From contig JAEUPP010000002.1 in the NCBI GenBank assembly GCA_016790075.1, positions 17,866 to 81,865 on the forward strand: 64,000 nt of DNA. The letters run 5' to 3'. Source of the DNA: Rhodanobacteraceae bacterium (GTDB taxonomy: Bacteria > Pseudomonadota > Gammaproteobacteria > Xanthomonadales > Rhodanobacteraceae). Shown here in pieces: positions 57,374 through 64,000 of this stretch. The position numbers and the translations under genes were made by a program. Every line of letters starts with the position of its first letter. Position 1 is the stretch's first letter. The notes beneath the pieces are model-generated. The model saw only the letters and a list, made by a program, of their open reading frames with translations. It was not told the origin of the DNA and ran no database searches.

Positions 57374-59261
57374 TCTGGTTCGCCGCAGCATCGCGCGCAT
57401 ACACCCGCGTCTGGCTGTCGTCGCGCACGATCTGACCATGGTCTGGGTCGCGTGGGTTGCGACGTATGCGATCCGCAATGCGCTGCTGCCCGAGCCTCAA
57501 CCGGTCATCTGGTCCGGGGCCGAAGTCGCGGTGCTACTGGCGGTGCAGGCAACCGTGTTCTGGTGGACCGGGCTTTATCGCGGGCTCTGGCGTTTCGCCA
57601 GTTTGCCGGATCTCTGGAATATCGTACGCGCTGGTGCCATAGGCGCCGTGCTCGTCGCGATCACGCTGTTTCTCTACAACCGCCTTACGACCGTGCCCAG
57701 GGGCGTGCTGCTGATCTATCCGGCGGCGCTGGTGGTCTTTCTCGGCGCACCGCGCCTGGGCTACCGATTCTGGAAGGATTCGCGGCTCGACCTGTTCAAC
57801 GATAGCCCCAGCCAGCGTGTGCTGATTCTGGGGGCTGGCCGCGCGGGTGAAGCACTCGCGCGCGATCTCAGGCGTGAGAATCGCTACCGCATCGTCGGCT
57901 TTGTCGATGACAACGCGCAGCTGCGCGGTGCCAAGCTGCATGGTGTGCCGGTGCTGGGTACGCTGGAGAAACTGCCGCTGATCGCCACGGAAGTCGCAGC
58001 GCAGATGCTGCTGATCGCGATGCCGTCTTCCAGCAATGCACAGATGCGCCGCGTGGTCGAGCTTTGCGAATCGACCGGGCTTGCATTCCGCACGGTACCA
58101 CGCCTGGACGATGTGGTCTCGGGCCGTTCGCAGTTCAATGAGCTCAAAGAGGTTGCGATTGAAGACCTGCTCGGCCGCGATCCGGTGCAACTGGATTGGA
58201 CAGCGATTCGCAGCGGATTGACCGGCAAGCGCGTGCTCGTGACTGGCGGTGGTGGCTCGATCGGTGCGGAACTTTGCCGCCAGGTCGCGCGTCTGGGGGC
58301 TAGTTCGCTGACCATACTTGAACTGTCGGAGTACAACCTCTATCGCATCGAGCAGGAACTGCGTGCAGCGTGGCCAGACCTGATCCTCGATGCGCGTATC
58401 GGCAATGCCGGCGACGCCGCCACCTGTGAGCATGTATTCGCTGCCGCACGGCCCCAGGTGGTTTTTCATGCAGCTGCCTACAAGCACGTGCCGTTGTTGC
58501 AAGGGCAATTGCGTGAAGCCGTGCGCAACAATTCCCTCGCAACGCGTTGCGTTGCCGATACCTGCGATCGCCACGCGGTGGAATGCATGGTGTTGATTTC
58601 CACCGACAAGGCGGTGAACCCAACCAGCATCATGGGGGCGTCCAAACGCATCGCCGAAATTTACTGCCAGAACCTCGCGAGCCGCTCGGCCACGCGTTTC
58701 ATGACCGTGCGCTTCGGCAATGTGCTCGATTCCGCCGGCTCGGTAGTGCCGTTGTTTCGCGAGCAAATCCGCGCCGGTGGCCCGGTCACCGTGACACATC
58801 CGGAAATCACGCGCTATTTCATGACTATCCCCGAAGCGTGTCAGCTCATCCTGCAAGCTGAAGTACTGGGCAGAGGCGGGGAGATCTTCGCTCTCGACAT
58901 GGGCGAGCCGATTCGTATCCGTGATCTCGCCGAGCAGATGATACGGCTTACCGGCAAGGTGCCAGGCCGTGACATTCAGATCGCCTATACCGGCCTGCGT
59001 CCCGGCGAAAAACTGTTCGAGGAGCTGTTCCATCCGCTGGAGAACTATCGCAGCACGGCACACGCGAAGATCTTTCTTGCGCAGCCGCGCAGCATGAGCT
59101 GGGAATTGCTCAACCTGCAGCTCACGCGCGCGACCCAGGCAGTACAGGAATTTGACGAAGAACAACTGCGCCGTTGCGTCGCCGTCTTGCTGCCTGATTT
59201 CACGCTCCGCCCTGGCGATGGAGCGGCGGTCGTCGCGTTCGATCGCATACAGCGCCAGTGA
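57366..59261 (+). CDS. FlaA1/WbpM/PglF-type nucleotide-sugar 4,6-dehydratase
   Basis: 631 residues from the ATG at 57366. Four transmembrane helices (first ~130 residues), a first Rossmann domain with LILGAGRAGEALA, then an SDR domain with LVTGGGGSIGAEL. The catalytic region STDKAVNPTSIMGASKR has Met423 where classic SDRs have Tyr, with Lys427, the Ser-Met-Lys arrangement of WbpM and FlaA1. It should convert UDP-GlcNAc to a 4-keto-6-deoxy sugar for O-antigen or protein glycan. It overlaps the WecA-like gene, so the two probably act in one pathway. Confidence 0.93.
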   Translation: MPDLVRRSIARIHPRLAVVAHDLTMVWVAWVATYAIRNALLPEPQPVIWSGAEVAVLLAVQATVFWWTGLYRGLWRFASLPDLWNIVRAGAIGAVLVAITLFLYNRLTTVPRGVLLIYPAALVVFLGAPRLGYRFWKDSRLDLFNDSPSQRVLILGAGRAGEALARDLRRENRYRIVGFVDDNAQLRGAKLHGVPVLGTLEKLPLIATEVAAQMLLIAMPSSSNAQMRRVVELCESTGLAFRTVPRLDDVVSGRSQFNELKEVAIEDLLGRDPVQLDWTAIRSGLTGKRVLVTGGGGSIGAELCRQVARLGASSLTILELSEYNLYRIEQELRAAWPDLILDARIGNAGDAATCEHVFAAARPQVVFHAAAYKHVPLLQGQLREAVRNNSLATRCVADTCDRHAVECMVLISTDKAVNPTSIMGASKRIAEIYCQNLASRSATRFMTVRFGNVLDSAGSVVPLFREQIRAGGPVTVTHPEITRYFMTIPEACQLILQAEVLGRGGEIFALDMGEPIRIRDLAEQMIRLTGKVPGRDIQIAYTGLRPGEKLFEELFHPLENYRSTAHAKIFLAQPRSMSWELLNLQLTRATQAVQEFDEEQLRRCVAVLLPDFTLRPGDGAAVVAFDRIQRQ

Positions 59262-59339
59262 GCACCACGGTTCATCCCGTTCGAAGCCGGCCGCTGTAGG
59301 CCGGTGTCTTGTCGATTTACTAGTCAACCAGGAGTCCGC

Positions 59340-60209
59340 ATGTCGCAGCGTCTACGCAAGGTCGTCTTTCCGGTTGCCGGTCTGGGCACGCGCTTCTTGC
59401 CAGCGACCAAGGTCGTGGCCAAGGAAATGTTGCCGGTGCTGGACCGCCCGCTGATCCAGTACGCCGTCGATGAAGCCGTCGATGCCGGAGCAGACACGCT
59501 GATCTTCGTCACGAACCGCTACAAACATGCAATTGCCGACTACTTCGACAAGGCCTACGAGTTGGAGACCAAGCTCGAACAGGCCGGCAAGAAAGAGCTG
59601 CTGGCGTTGGTACAGAACGTTCTGCCCAAACACGTACGCTGCGTGTTTGTGACCCAGCCCGAAGCACTGGGTCTCGGTCATGCCGTGCTTTGTGCCAAAC
59701 CCGTTGTCGGCAATGAACCCTTTGGCGTGATCCTGCCGGACGATCTGATCTGGAACAGCGGCGCAAGCGCTCTGCGGCAGATGGCCGAACTCGCGGCATT
59801 CGAGAACTCCGGCGTGATCGCGGTCGAGGAGGTTCCCCACGAGCAGACCAACAAATACGGCATCGTCGATGCGCAGCCGATCAATGATCGCGCCGCGCTG
59901 ATCAAGCTCATGGTTGAAAAGCCCAAGCCCGAAGAGGCGCCGTCGAACCTCGCAGTAGTAGGCCGCTATGTATTGCCTGGGCGCATCTTCTCGTTACTCG
60001 AATCGACCAAGCCTGGCGCTGGCGGTGAAATCCAGCTGACTGACGCGATCGATACGCTACTCAAGCAGGAACGCGTACTCGCCTACCGCTTTGAAGGGGA
60101 GCGCTTCGACTGCGGCAACAAGCTGGGCCTGGTCAAGGCCACCCTGCATTTCGCGCTGCAGGATCCGTCGTTGGCCGCTGCCACGCGCGATTTCATTGCC
60201 AAGAAGTAA
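59340..60209 (+). CDS. galU: UTP-glucose-1-phosphate uridylyltransferase
   Basis: 289 residues from the ATG at 59340 with CAGGAG upstream; the frame starts at 59304 but that extension is not conserved. It makes UDP-glucose. KVVFPVAGLGTRFLPATK is the nucleotide-binding signature, followed by KEMLPVLDRP, EALGLGHAVL, GVILPDDLI and VEKPKPEEAPSNLAVVGRY. It supplies UDP-glucose for lipopolysaccharide, exopolysaccharide and trehalose; its position after the glycan genes fits. Confidence 0.96.
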   Translation: MSQRLRKVVFPVAGLGTRFLPATKVVAKEMLPVLDRPLIQYAVDEAVDAGADTLIFVTNRYKHAIADYFDKAYELETKLEQAGKKELLALVQNVLPKHVRCVFVTQPEALGLGHAVLCAKPVVGNEPFGVILPDDLIWNSGASALRQMAELAAFENSGVIAVEEVPHEQTNKYGIVDAQPINDRAALIKLMVEKPKPEEAPSNLAVVGRYVLPGRIFSLLESTKPGAGGEIQLTDAIDTLLKQERVLAYRFEGERFDCGNKLGLVKATLHFALQDPSLAAATRDFIAKK

Positions 60210-60234
60210 AAAACCGCGCGCGCAGGGAGCGTCG

Positions 60235-61422
60235 ATGATGCAGCAGTACGATCTGAGCTACATCCTCAACCACCTCGGCGAGGAGGATCGCGCGCGCCAT
60301 CGTGGTGCGGTCGCGCCGCCGGTGTACCAGAGCGCAATTTTTGCCTTCGACTCGGTCGCGGCCATGCGCGCGGGGTTCAATGATGAGCTCGATACCACGC
60401 TGTATACGCGCGGCAACAATCCCACGGTCGAAATCCTGCGCAGAAAACTTGCCGCGCTTGAAGGGGCTGAGGACGCGTTGCTGTTCGGATCGGGCGCCGC
60501 TGCCATCGCTGCTGGCGTGCTCGCCGGGTTGCGTGCTGGTGATCACGTGGTCTGTGTGCAGAAGCCGTATTCCTGGACCCGCAGCCTGGTGCGTGATTTC
60601 CTCAGCCGTTTCGGCGTAAGCCACTGTTTTGTTGATGCGCGCGAGGTGGCTGCAATCGAGGCCGCGCTGACACCGCAGACGCGCCTGATCGTGCTCGAAA
60701 GCCCGAACACGCTGACTTACGAGCAGCAGGATCTTGCCGCCGTCGCCAGGCTTGCGCGTGCACGCGGTATCCGCACCCTGCTCGATAACAGCTATGCGAC
60801 TCCGCTGCATCAGAGTGCGATCGCACTCGGCATTGATCTCGTCGCGCATTCGGCGACGAAATACTTGAACGGGCATAGCGATGTCGTCGCGGGCGTGCTT
60901 TGCGGCAGCAAGGCGCTGATCCGCGAAATCTTCAGCGGCCCTTACATGACGCTGGGGGCCATGTTGTCGCCGCACGATGCCTGGCTACTGATACGTGGAC
61001 TAAGAACCTTGCCGATACGCCTGCGCCAGATTGCGGCGACGACGCAGGCCGTTGTCGCCTTCCTGAGCCAGCACCCGAAAGTCGAGCAAGTCTGGTATCC
61101 GCACGACCCCGCCGATCCGCAGTTCGCCCTGAGCCAGCGTCAGACTACAGGTGCGAGCGGTCTGCTGTCGTTCACCATCCGCTGCGACAGCACCCGCGCA
61201 ATCGAGCGCTTCTGCGATGCGCTGCGGCGTTTTCTGATGACAGTGTCCTGGGGGGGCTATGAGTCGCTGTTGTTTCCGGTTGCCGCCGTCTATCCACCGG
61301 ACACGAAGGTCACTGAAACACGCACAGGCACCGTGCCGGTCAATCTCGTGCGTCTGTCCATAGGACTGGAAGAGGCCGATGTGCTTGTCGCAGATCTCGC
61401 CCAGGCCCTGGATCGCGTGTAG
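60235..61422 (+). CDS. Cys/Met metabolism PLP-dependent enzyme
   Basis: 395 residues from the first of two ATGs at 60235, GGGAG at 6 bases; an earlier in-frame ATG lies inside galU. Cystathionine gamma-synthase fold: LYTRGNNPTVEILRRKLAAL with the Tyr and Arg that bind the neighbour's PLP, FGSGAAAIA, DNSYATPLHQ, and Lys209 in HSATKYLNGHSD forming the Schiff base. Sequence alone does not separate cystathionine beta-lyase, gamma-lyase or a related enzyme. The SWGGYESL segment near residue 340 is typical of beta-lyase-like members. Confidence 0.87.
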   Translation: MMQQYDLSYILNHLGEEDRARHRGAVAPPVYQSAIFAFDSVAAMRAGFNDELDTTLYTRGNNPTVEILRRKLAALEGAEDALLFGSGAAAIAAGVLAGLRAGDHVVCVQKPYSWTRSLVRDFLSRFGVSHCFVDAREVAAIEAALTPQTRLIVLESPNTLTYEQQDLAAVARLARARGIRTLLDNSYATPLHQSAIALGIDLVAHSATKYLNGHSDVVAGVLCGSKALIREIFSGPYMTLGAMLSPHDAWLLIRGLRTLPIRLRQIAATTQAVVAFLSQHPKVEQVWYPHDPADPQFALSQRQTTGASGLLSFTIRCDSTRAIERFCDALRRFLMTVSWGGYESLLFPVAAVYPPDTKVTETRTGTVPVNLVRLSIGLEEADVLVADLAQALDRV

Positions 61423-61449
61423 GGTTGCAGTAACGGTTCTGGAGGATAC

Positions 61450-62415
61450 ATGCGCCAATCTATCTGTCTGTGCCTACCCTTTGCCTTGCTGCTAGCCGCC
61501 TGCGGCGCGTTGCCGACACGATCATCAGGCACCGAGGCCGTTGCCGTTCCACAGGAACTCGCAGGCGAATACGACAATCACGCGGAACGCTGGAGCGCCT
61601 CGGCCGGCGGCAAACAGACGCCTGCTCTGAATGCAGCGCCGGCTATCCATCATTGGCTAAGCCATCCGGGCGGCGACCACGACCAATTGCTTTGGCGCCT
61701 CGTACTGCCCGATACCACGCCGGTACAGGAAGCGCGCTGGTTGCTTGTCAATGAGAAAAATGGATTTGTACCTTACCGGCCATTGACCGCTGAAGCCGAA
61801 GCGGTGTTCCAGAATCCGGGCAAGAGCCTGCGCCTCGATGAAAAGTCCTGGGCGCCGCTGCACGCCTGTACGCTTAAAGCCGCTGCCTCACGCAACGGCC
61901 TCGCGTTCGCGGCCGACCCGGCTGCCTGCAGCGCGCTGCTGCCGGGTATCGGCGCAACCGCAGCGCTGCTGCCGCTGCGTTTCGAGCTTGTCGGCGATCG
62001 CCTGCGCGTTGTCACTGTCGCCGACCAGGCGCGGGGCGTGGATGCGGCAACACTGTCGCAACGCGTGCGCTGGTTTACCGGTTGGAGTGCCCTCAATGGT
62101 GGTGGTGCCAAGGCGTCGCCGGACAACAACGATTGGCACCTGCACCGTAATCTGCGCCTGCATAGCGAAGGCGGCCGCATTGCATTGAAGTATCGCGATG
62201 GTGCAGCGTCGGGTTATTCGCTGGAACTGGCACGCCTTACTTATCGCGAAAGCAACGCAGAAGTGCTGCGCCTCGCCGTCATCGAGGACGTCAGCGGAAA
62301 AATGTTGAGTTATGTCTGGGGAGATCCTGGTGCCGGGCGTATCGGCCTGAGTCTGGGCTGGCTGCAGGTTGGCCTTGAAGTCGAAGGTTCAGCCAAGGAC
62401 GCGCGTGCGCAATGA
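61450..62415 (+). CDS. Lipoprotein, possibly CpcT/CpeT-like
   Basis: 321 residues with a lipoprotein signal, lipobox LLAAC (Cys18), preceded by GGAGG. The mature protein starts with ELAGEYDNHAERW and continues with LLWRLVLPD, FVPYRPLT, a Cys-containing LHACTL and CSALLPG. This run resembles the CpcT/CpeT (DUF1001) fold, which in cyanobacteria attaches bilins but here must do something else. The assignment is weak. Its stop overlaps the ATG of the FAD oxidoreductase, and the PLP enzyme is 27 bases upstream. Confidence 0.65.
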   Translation: MRQSICLCLPFALLLAACGALPTRSSGTEAVAVPQELAGEYDNHAERWSASAGGKQTPALNAAPAIHHWLSHPGGDHDQLLWRLVLPDTTPVQEARWLLVNEKNGFVPYRPLTAEAEAVFQNPGKSLRLDEKSWAPLHACTLKAAASRNGLAFAADPAACSALLPGIGATAALLPLRFELVGDRLRVVTVADQARGVDAATLSQRVRWFTGWSALNGGGAKASPDNNDWHLHRNLRLHSEGGRIALKYRDGAASGYSLELARLTYRESNAEVLRLAVIEDVSGKMLSYVWGDPGAGRIGLSLGWLQVGLEVEGSAKDARAQ

Positions 62416-63698
62416 CCGAGTTACCGGCCAGCTACTACCGCGCAACAGCGACGGCCTACGGCGGATTTGCGCCGCTGTCGGGACGCCACGCACGCCGTGT
62501 CGTCGTCGTTGGCGGCGGGTATGCCGGCCTCAATACTGCGCTCGGCCTTGCTGAGCGTGGGGTCACCGATGTGACACTGCTGGAAGCTGACAGCGTAGGA
62601 TTCGGTGCATCTGGCCGCAACGGCGGCTTCGTGTTCGCGGGTTACTCGCTGGGTGAGGGAGCGCTGGTCCGCCAGCTTGGCACCGATACGGCCAAAGCCT
62701 TGTTTCTGAGCACGCTGGGCGGCGTCCAACTCATCCGCTCACGCGTCGCCAAATACCGCATTCCCTGTGCGATGGTCGATGAAGGCGTGATCTGGGCCAA
62801 TTGGTTCAACGACCCGAGGGTATTGCGCGAGCGTCAGCAATTTCTGGCCGAACGCTTCGGCGTGCACTGGGACTGGGTGCCGCGCGCGACACTGAGCGAA
62901 CTGTTGCGCAGCACGCGTTACAGCGATGCGCTCTGGGAACGCAACGCCGTGCACCTGCATCCGCTGAACTACGCGATAGGCATTGCCCAGGCAGCCGCGC
63001 AGAAAGGCGTGCACTTGCACGAGCATTCCGCCGTGACATCGATCGAACGCAGGGGGGCAGGCTGGCGCGTGCACACGGCCGGGGGCGAGATCGAAGCAGA
63101 GCACGTAGTGCTTTGCTGCGGGGGGTATCTGGCCGGCCTCGATGCGCAGGTCGATCGTGCGGTGCTGCCTATCGCGACCTATGTGATGGTTACCGAGCCG
63201 CTGGGACCGCGCCTGCGCGAGTGCATCAATACACGCGCTGCCGTATACGACACCCGCTTCGCCTTCGATTATTACCGGCCGTTGCCCGATTCACGCCTGC
63301 TCTGGGGCGGACGTATCTCTATCCGTGATCGTGCTCCGGCACGCGTGCGGGATCTGCTGTATCGCGATCTCGTCAAGGTTTATCCGCAGCTGGCCGGGGT
63401 CCACATCGACTTTGCCTGGTCAGGTCTCATGAGCTACGCACGTCACCAGATGCCGCAAATAGGTCGAAAGCCGAATGGCCTCTGGTTTGCGCAAGCTTTC
63501 GGCGGTCATGGGGTTGCGCCGACAACCGTGGCGGGTGAACTCCTTGCCGCAGCGATAGCCAATGACGATGACGCCTGGCAACGCTTTGCTCCTTATGGCC
63601 TCGTTTCTACGCTGCGCCCCTTCGGGTTTCTCGGCGCGCAGGCAAGCTATTGGTGGTATCAGGCCAAGGACTGGCTCGCAGATTTTCATGGCAAGTAA
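62412..63698 (+). CDS. FAD-dependent oxidoreductase (DadA/PuuB-like)
   Basis: 428 residues. An N-terminal dinucleotide-binding motif VVVVGGGYAGLNTALGLAE, the ASGRNGGFV segment near residue 67 and a C-terminal GLWFAQAFGGHGVAPTTVAGE place it in the DAO family, close to gamma-glutamylputrescine oxidase (PuuB). There is no signal peptide. The last ~40 residues are aromatic and could bind the membrane. Substrate, an amine or amino acid, is unknown; no other Puu gene is near. It is translationally coupled to the lipoprotein gene. Confidence 0.88.
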   Translation: MTELPASYYRATATAYGGFAPLSGRHARRVVVVGGGYAGLNTALGLAERGVTDVTLLEADSVGFGASGRNGGFVFAGYSLGEGALVRQLGTDTAKALFLSTLGGVQLIRSRVAKYRIPCAMVDEGVIWANWFNDPRVLRERQQFLAERFGVHWDWVPRATLSELLRSTRYSDALWERNAVHLHPLNYAIGIAQAAAQKGVHLHEHSAVTSIERRGAGWRVHTAGGEIEAEHVVLCCGGYLAGLDAQVDRAVLPIATYVMVTEPLGPRLRECINTRAAVYDTRFAFDYYRPLPDSRLLWGGRISIRDRAPARVRDLLYRDLVKVYPQLAGVHIDFAWSGLMSYARHQMPQIGRKPNGLWFAQAFGGHGVAPTTVAGELLAAAIANDDDAWQRFAPYGLVSTLRPFGFLGAQASYWWYQAKDWLADFHGK

Positions 63699-63797
63699 GA
63701 CCGCTTGCGTAGGCGGCACAACGGAATGACTGCGCGGCGCGGTCGGTGGTATCGGGGATAACATCCATATCGACCAGTGCGTAGCGTCGTACCCCGC

Positions 63798-64000
63798 ATG
63801 CTGACCGTCCTCTGGCTAGTGCTTGTCATCGCAGTGTTTTACGCGGGCTGGATGGTCTACCGCCGTAGCGGCCACGACTATCCACCGCGGCGCCGTACAG
63901 CTCGTGCAGGCGAGGGCGCTGACGATACCGTGAATAGGCACAGTACCGGCATGGTGTCGCGCAATGCGCGCAAGCCGGATTGGGTCCCGCAAGAACTTGT
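63798..64000 (+). CDS. Partial gene: membrane-anchored protein, perhaps integrase-like
   Basis: The frame is open from the ATG at 63798 to the window edge (67 codons). It starts with a hydrophobic helix (MLTVLWLVLVIAVFYAGWMV), then a basic linker and RNARKPDWVPQEL. I recall similar KPxWV-x-x-E(L/I) segments at the start of IS481-like helix-turn-helix integrases, some of which carry an N-terminal membrane helix. With so little sequence this is only a lead. No clear Shine-Dalgarno sequence is seen. Confidence 0.45.
   Translation, partial: MLTVLWLVLVIAVFYAGWMVYRRSGHDYPPRRRTARAGEGADDTVNRHSTGMVSRNARKPDWVPQEL

Noticed and set aside
57534-59327. Minus-strand ORF of 597 codons opposite the FlaA1-type gene
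   Set aside because: Antisense shadow; composition is that of a reverse-read Rossmann gene and no family was recognised.

Overview
The window is a high-GC, gene-dense chromosomal segment from a gammaproteobacterium, most likely of the order Lysobacterales (Xanthomonadales), perhaps the Rhodanobacteraceae. This is inferred from gene order (miaA-hfq-hflX-hflK-hflC-DUF2065-purA; exbB-exbD-msbA-lpxK; cmk-rpsA-ihfB-lapA-lapB), from an S46 dipeptidyl peptidase, and from a secreted CotH protein ending in an FRNGFE-type tail. No plasmid, phage or CRISPR locus was seen.

Layout. 1-9.8 kb: a truncated TPR-GGDEF diguanylate cyclase, rimO, DUF3025, greB, a rhomboid protease, a cation diffusion facilitator, and a leftward group of sirtuin, Slp lipoprotein and a secreted protein. 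9.9-23.1 kb: an S46 peptidase, then the housekeeping run miaA, hfq, hflX, hflK, hflC, DUF2065 and purA, a leftward zinc-ribbon gene and tRNA-Leu(CAG), then rnr and rlmB. 23.3-31.3 kb is the accessory stretch: two small paralogous secreted Cys proteins, an ECF sigma factor overlapping a Ser/Thr kinase with TPR-like repeats, a degenerate CPBP-like membrane protein coupled to phhB, nfuA, and two small cytochromes c. 31.6-44.9 kb: an RND adaptor with two permeases, then exbB-exbD-msbA-lpxK (lipid A export and synthesis) and selO. 45-51.3 kb: an OprO/P-type porin, a GFA protein, a TMEM175-type channel, a CotH/lamin-tail secreted protein and a secreted NTF2-like protein. 51.4-64 kb: cmk, rpsA, ihfB, lapA, lapB, a polyprenyl-phosphate sugar-1-phosphate transferase, a FlaA1/WbpM-type dehydratase, galU, a Cys/Met PLP enzyme, a lipoprotein, an FAD oxidoreductase and a gene running off the end.

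A large share of the genes serve the cell envelope. LapB controls LpxC turnover, MsbA and LpxK make and flip lipid A, the WecA-like and FlaA1-like enzymes with GalU supply glycan precursors, and HflKC governs FtsH. Many neighbours overlap by 1-4 bases (ATGA or GTGA), which points to translational coupling.

Most worth a second look: the ECF/kinase pair, whose sigma factor has a Thr in place of an acidic residue in region 2; a pair of diverged MITE-like repeats near 46.4 and 54.8 kb; a perfect palindrome inside the long spacer of the RND promoter; loss of proton-relay residues in the second RND permease; and a probable CTG start for hflX. Start codons were chosen by eye from Shine-Dalgarno spacing and family N-termini. 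No database search was run.
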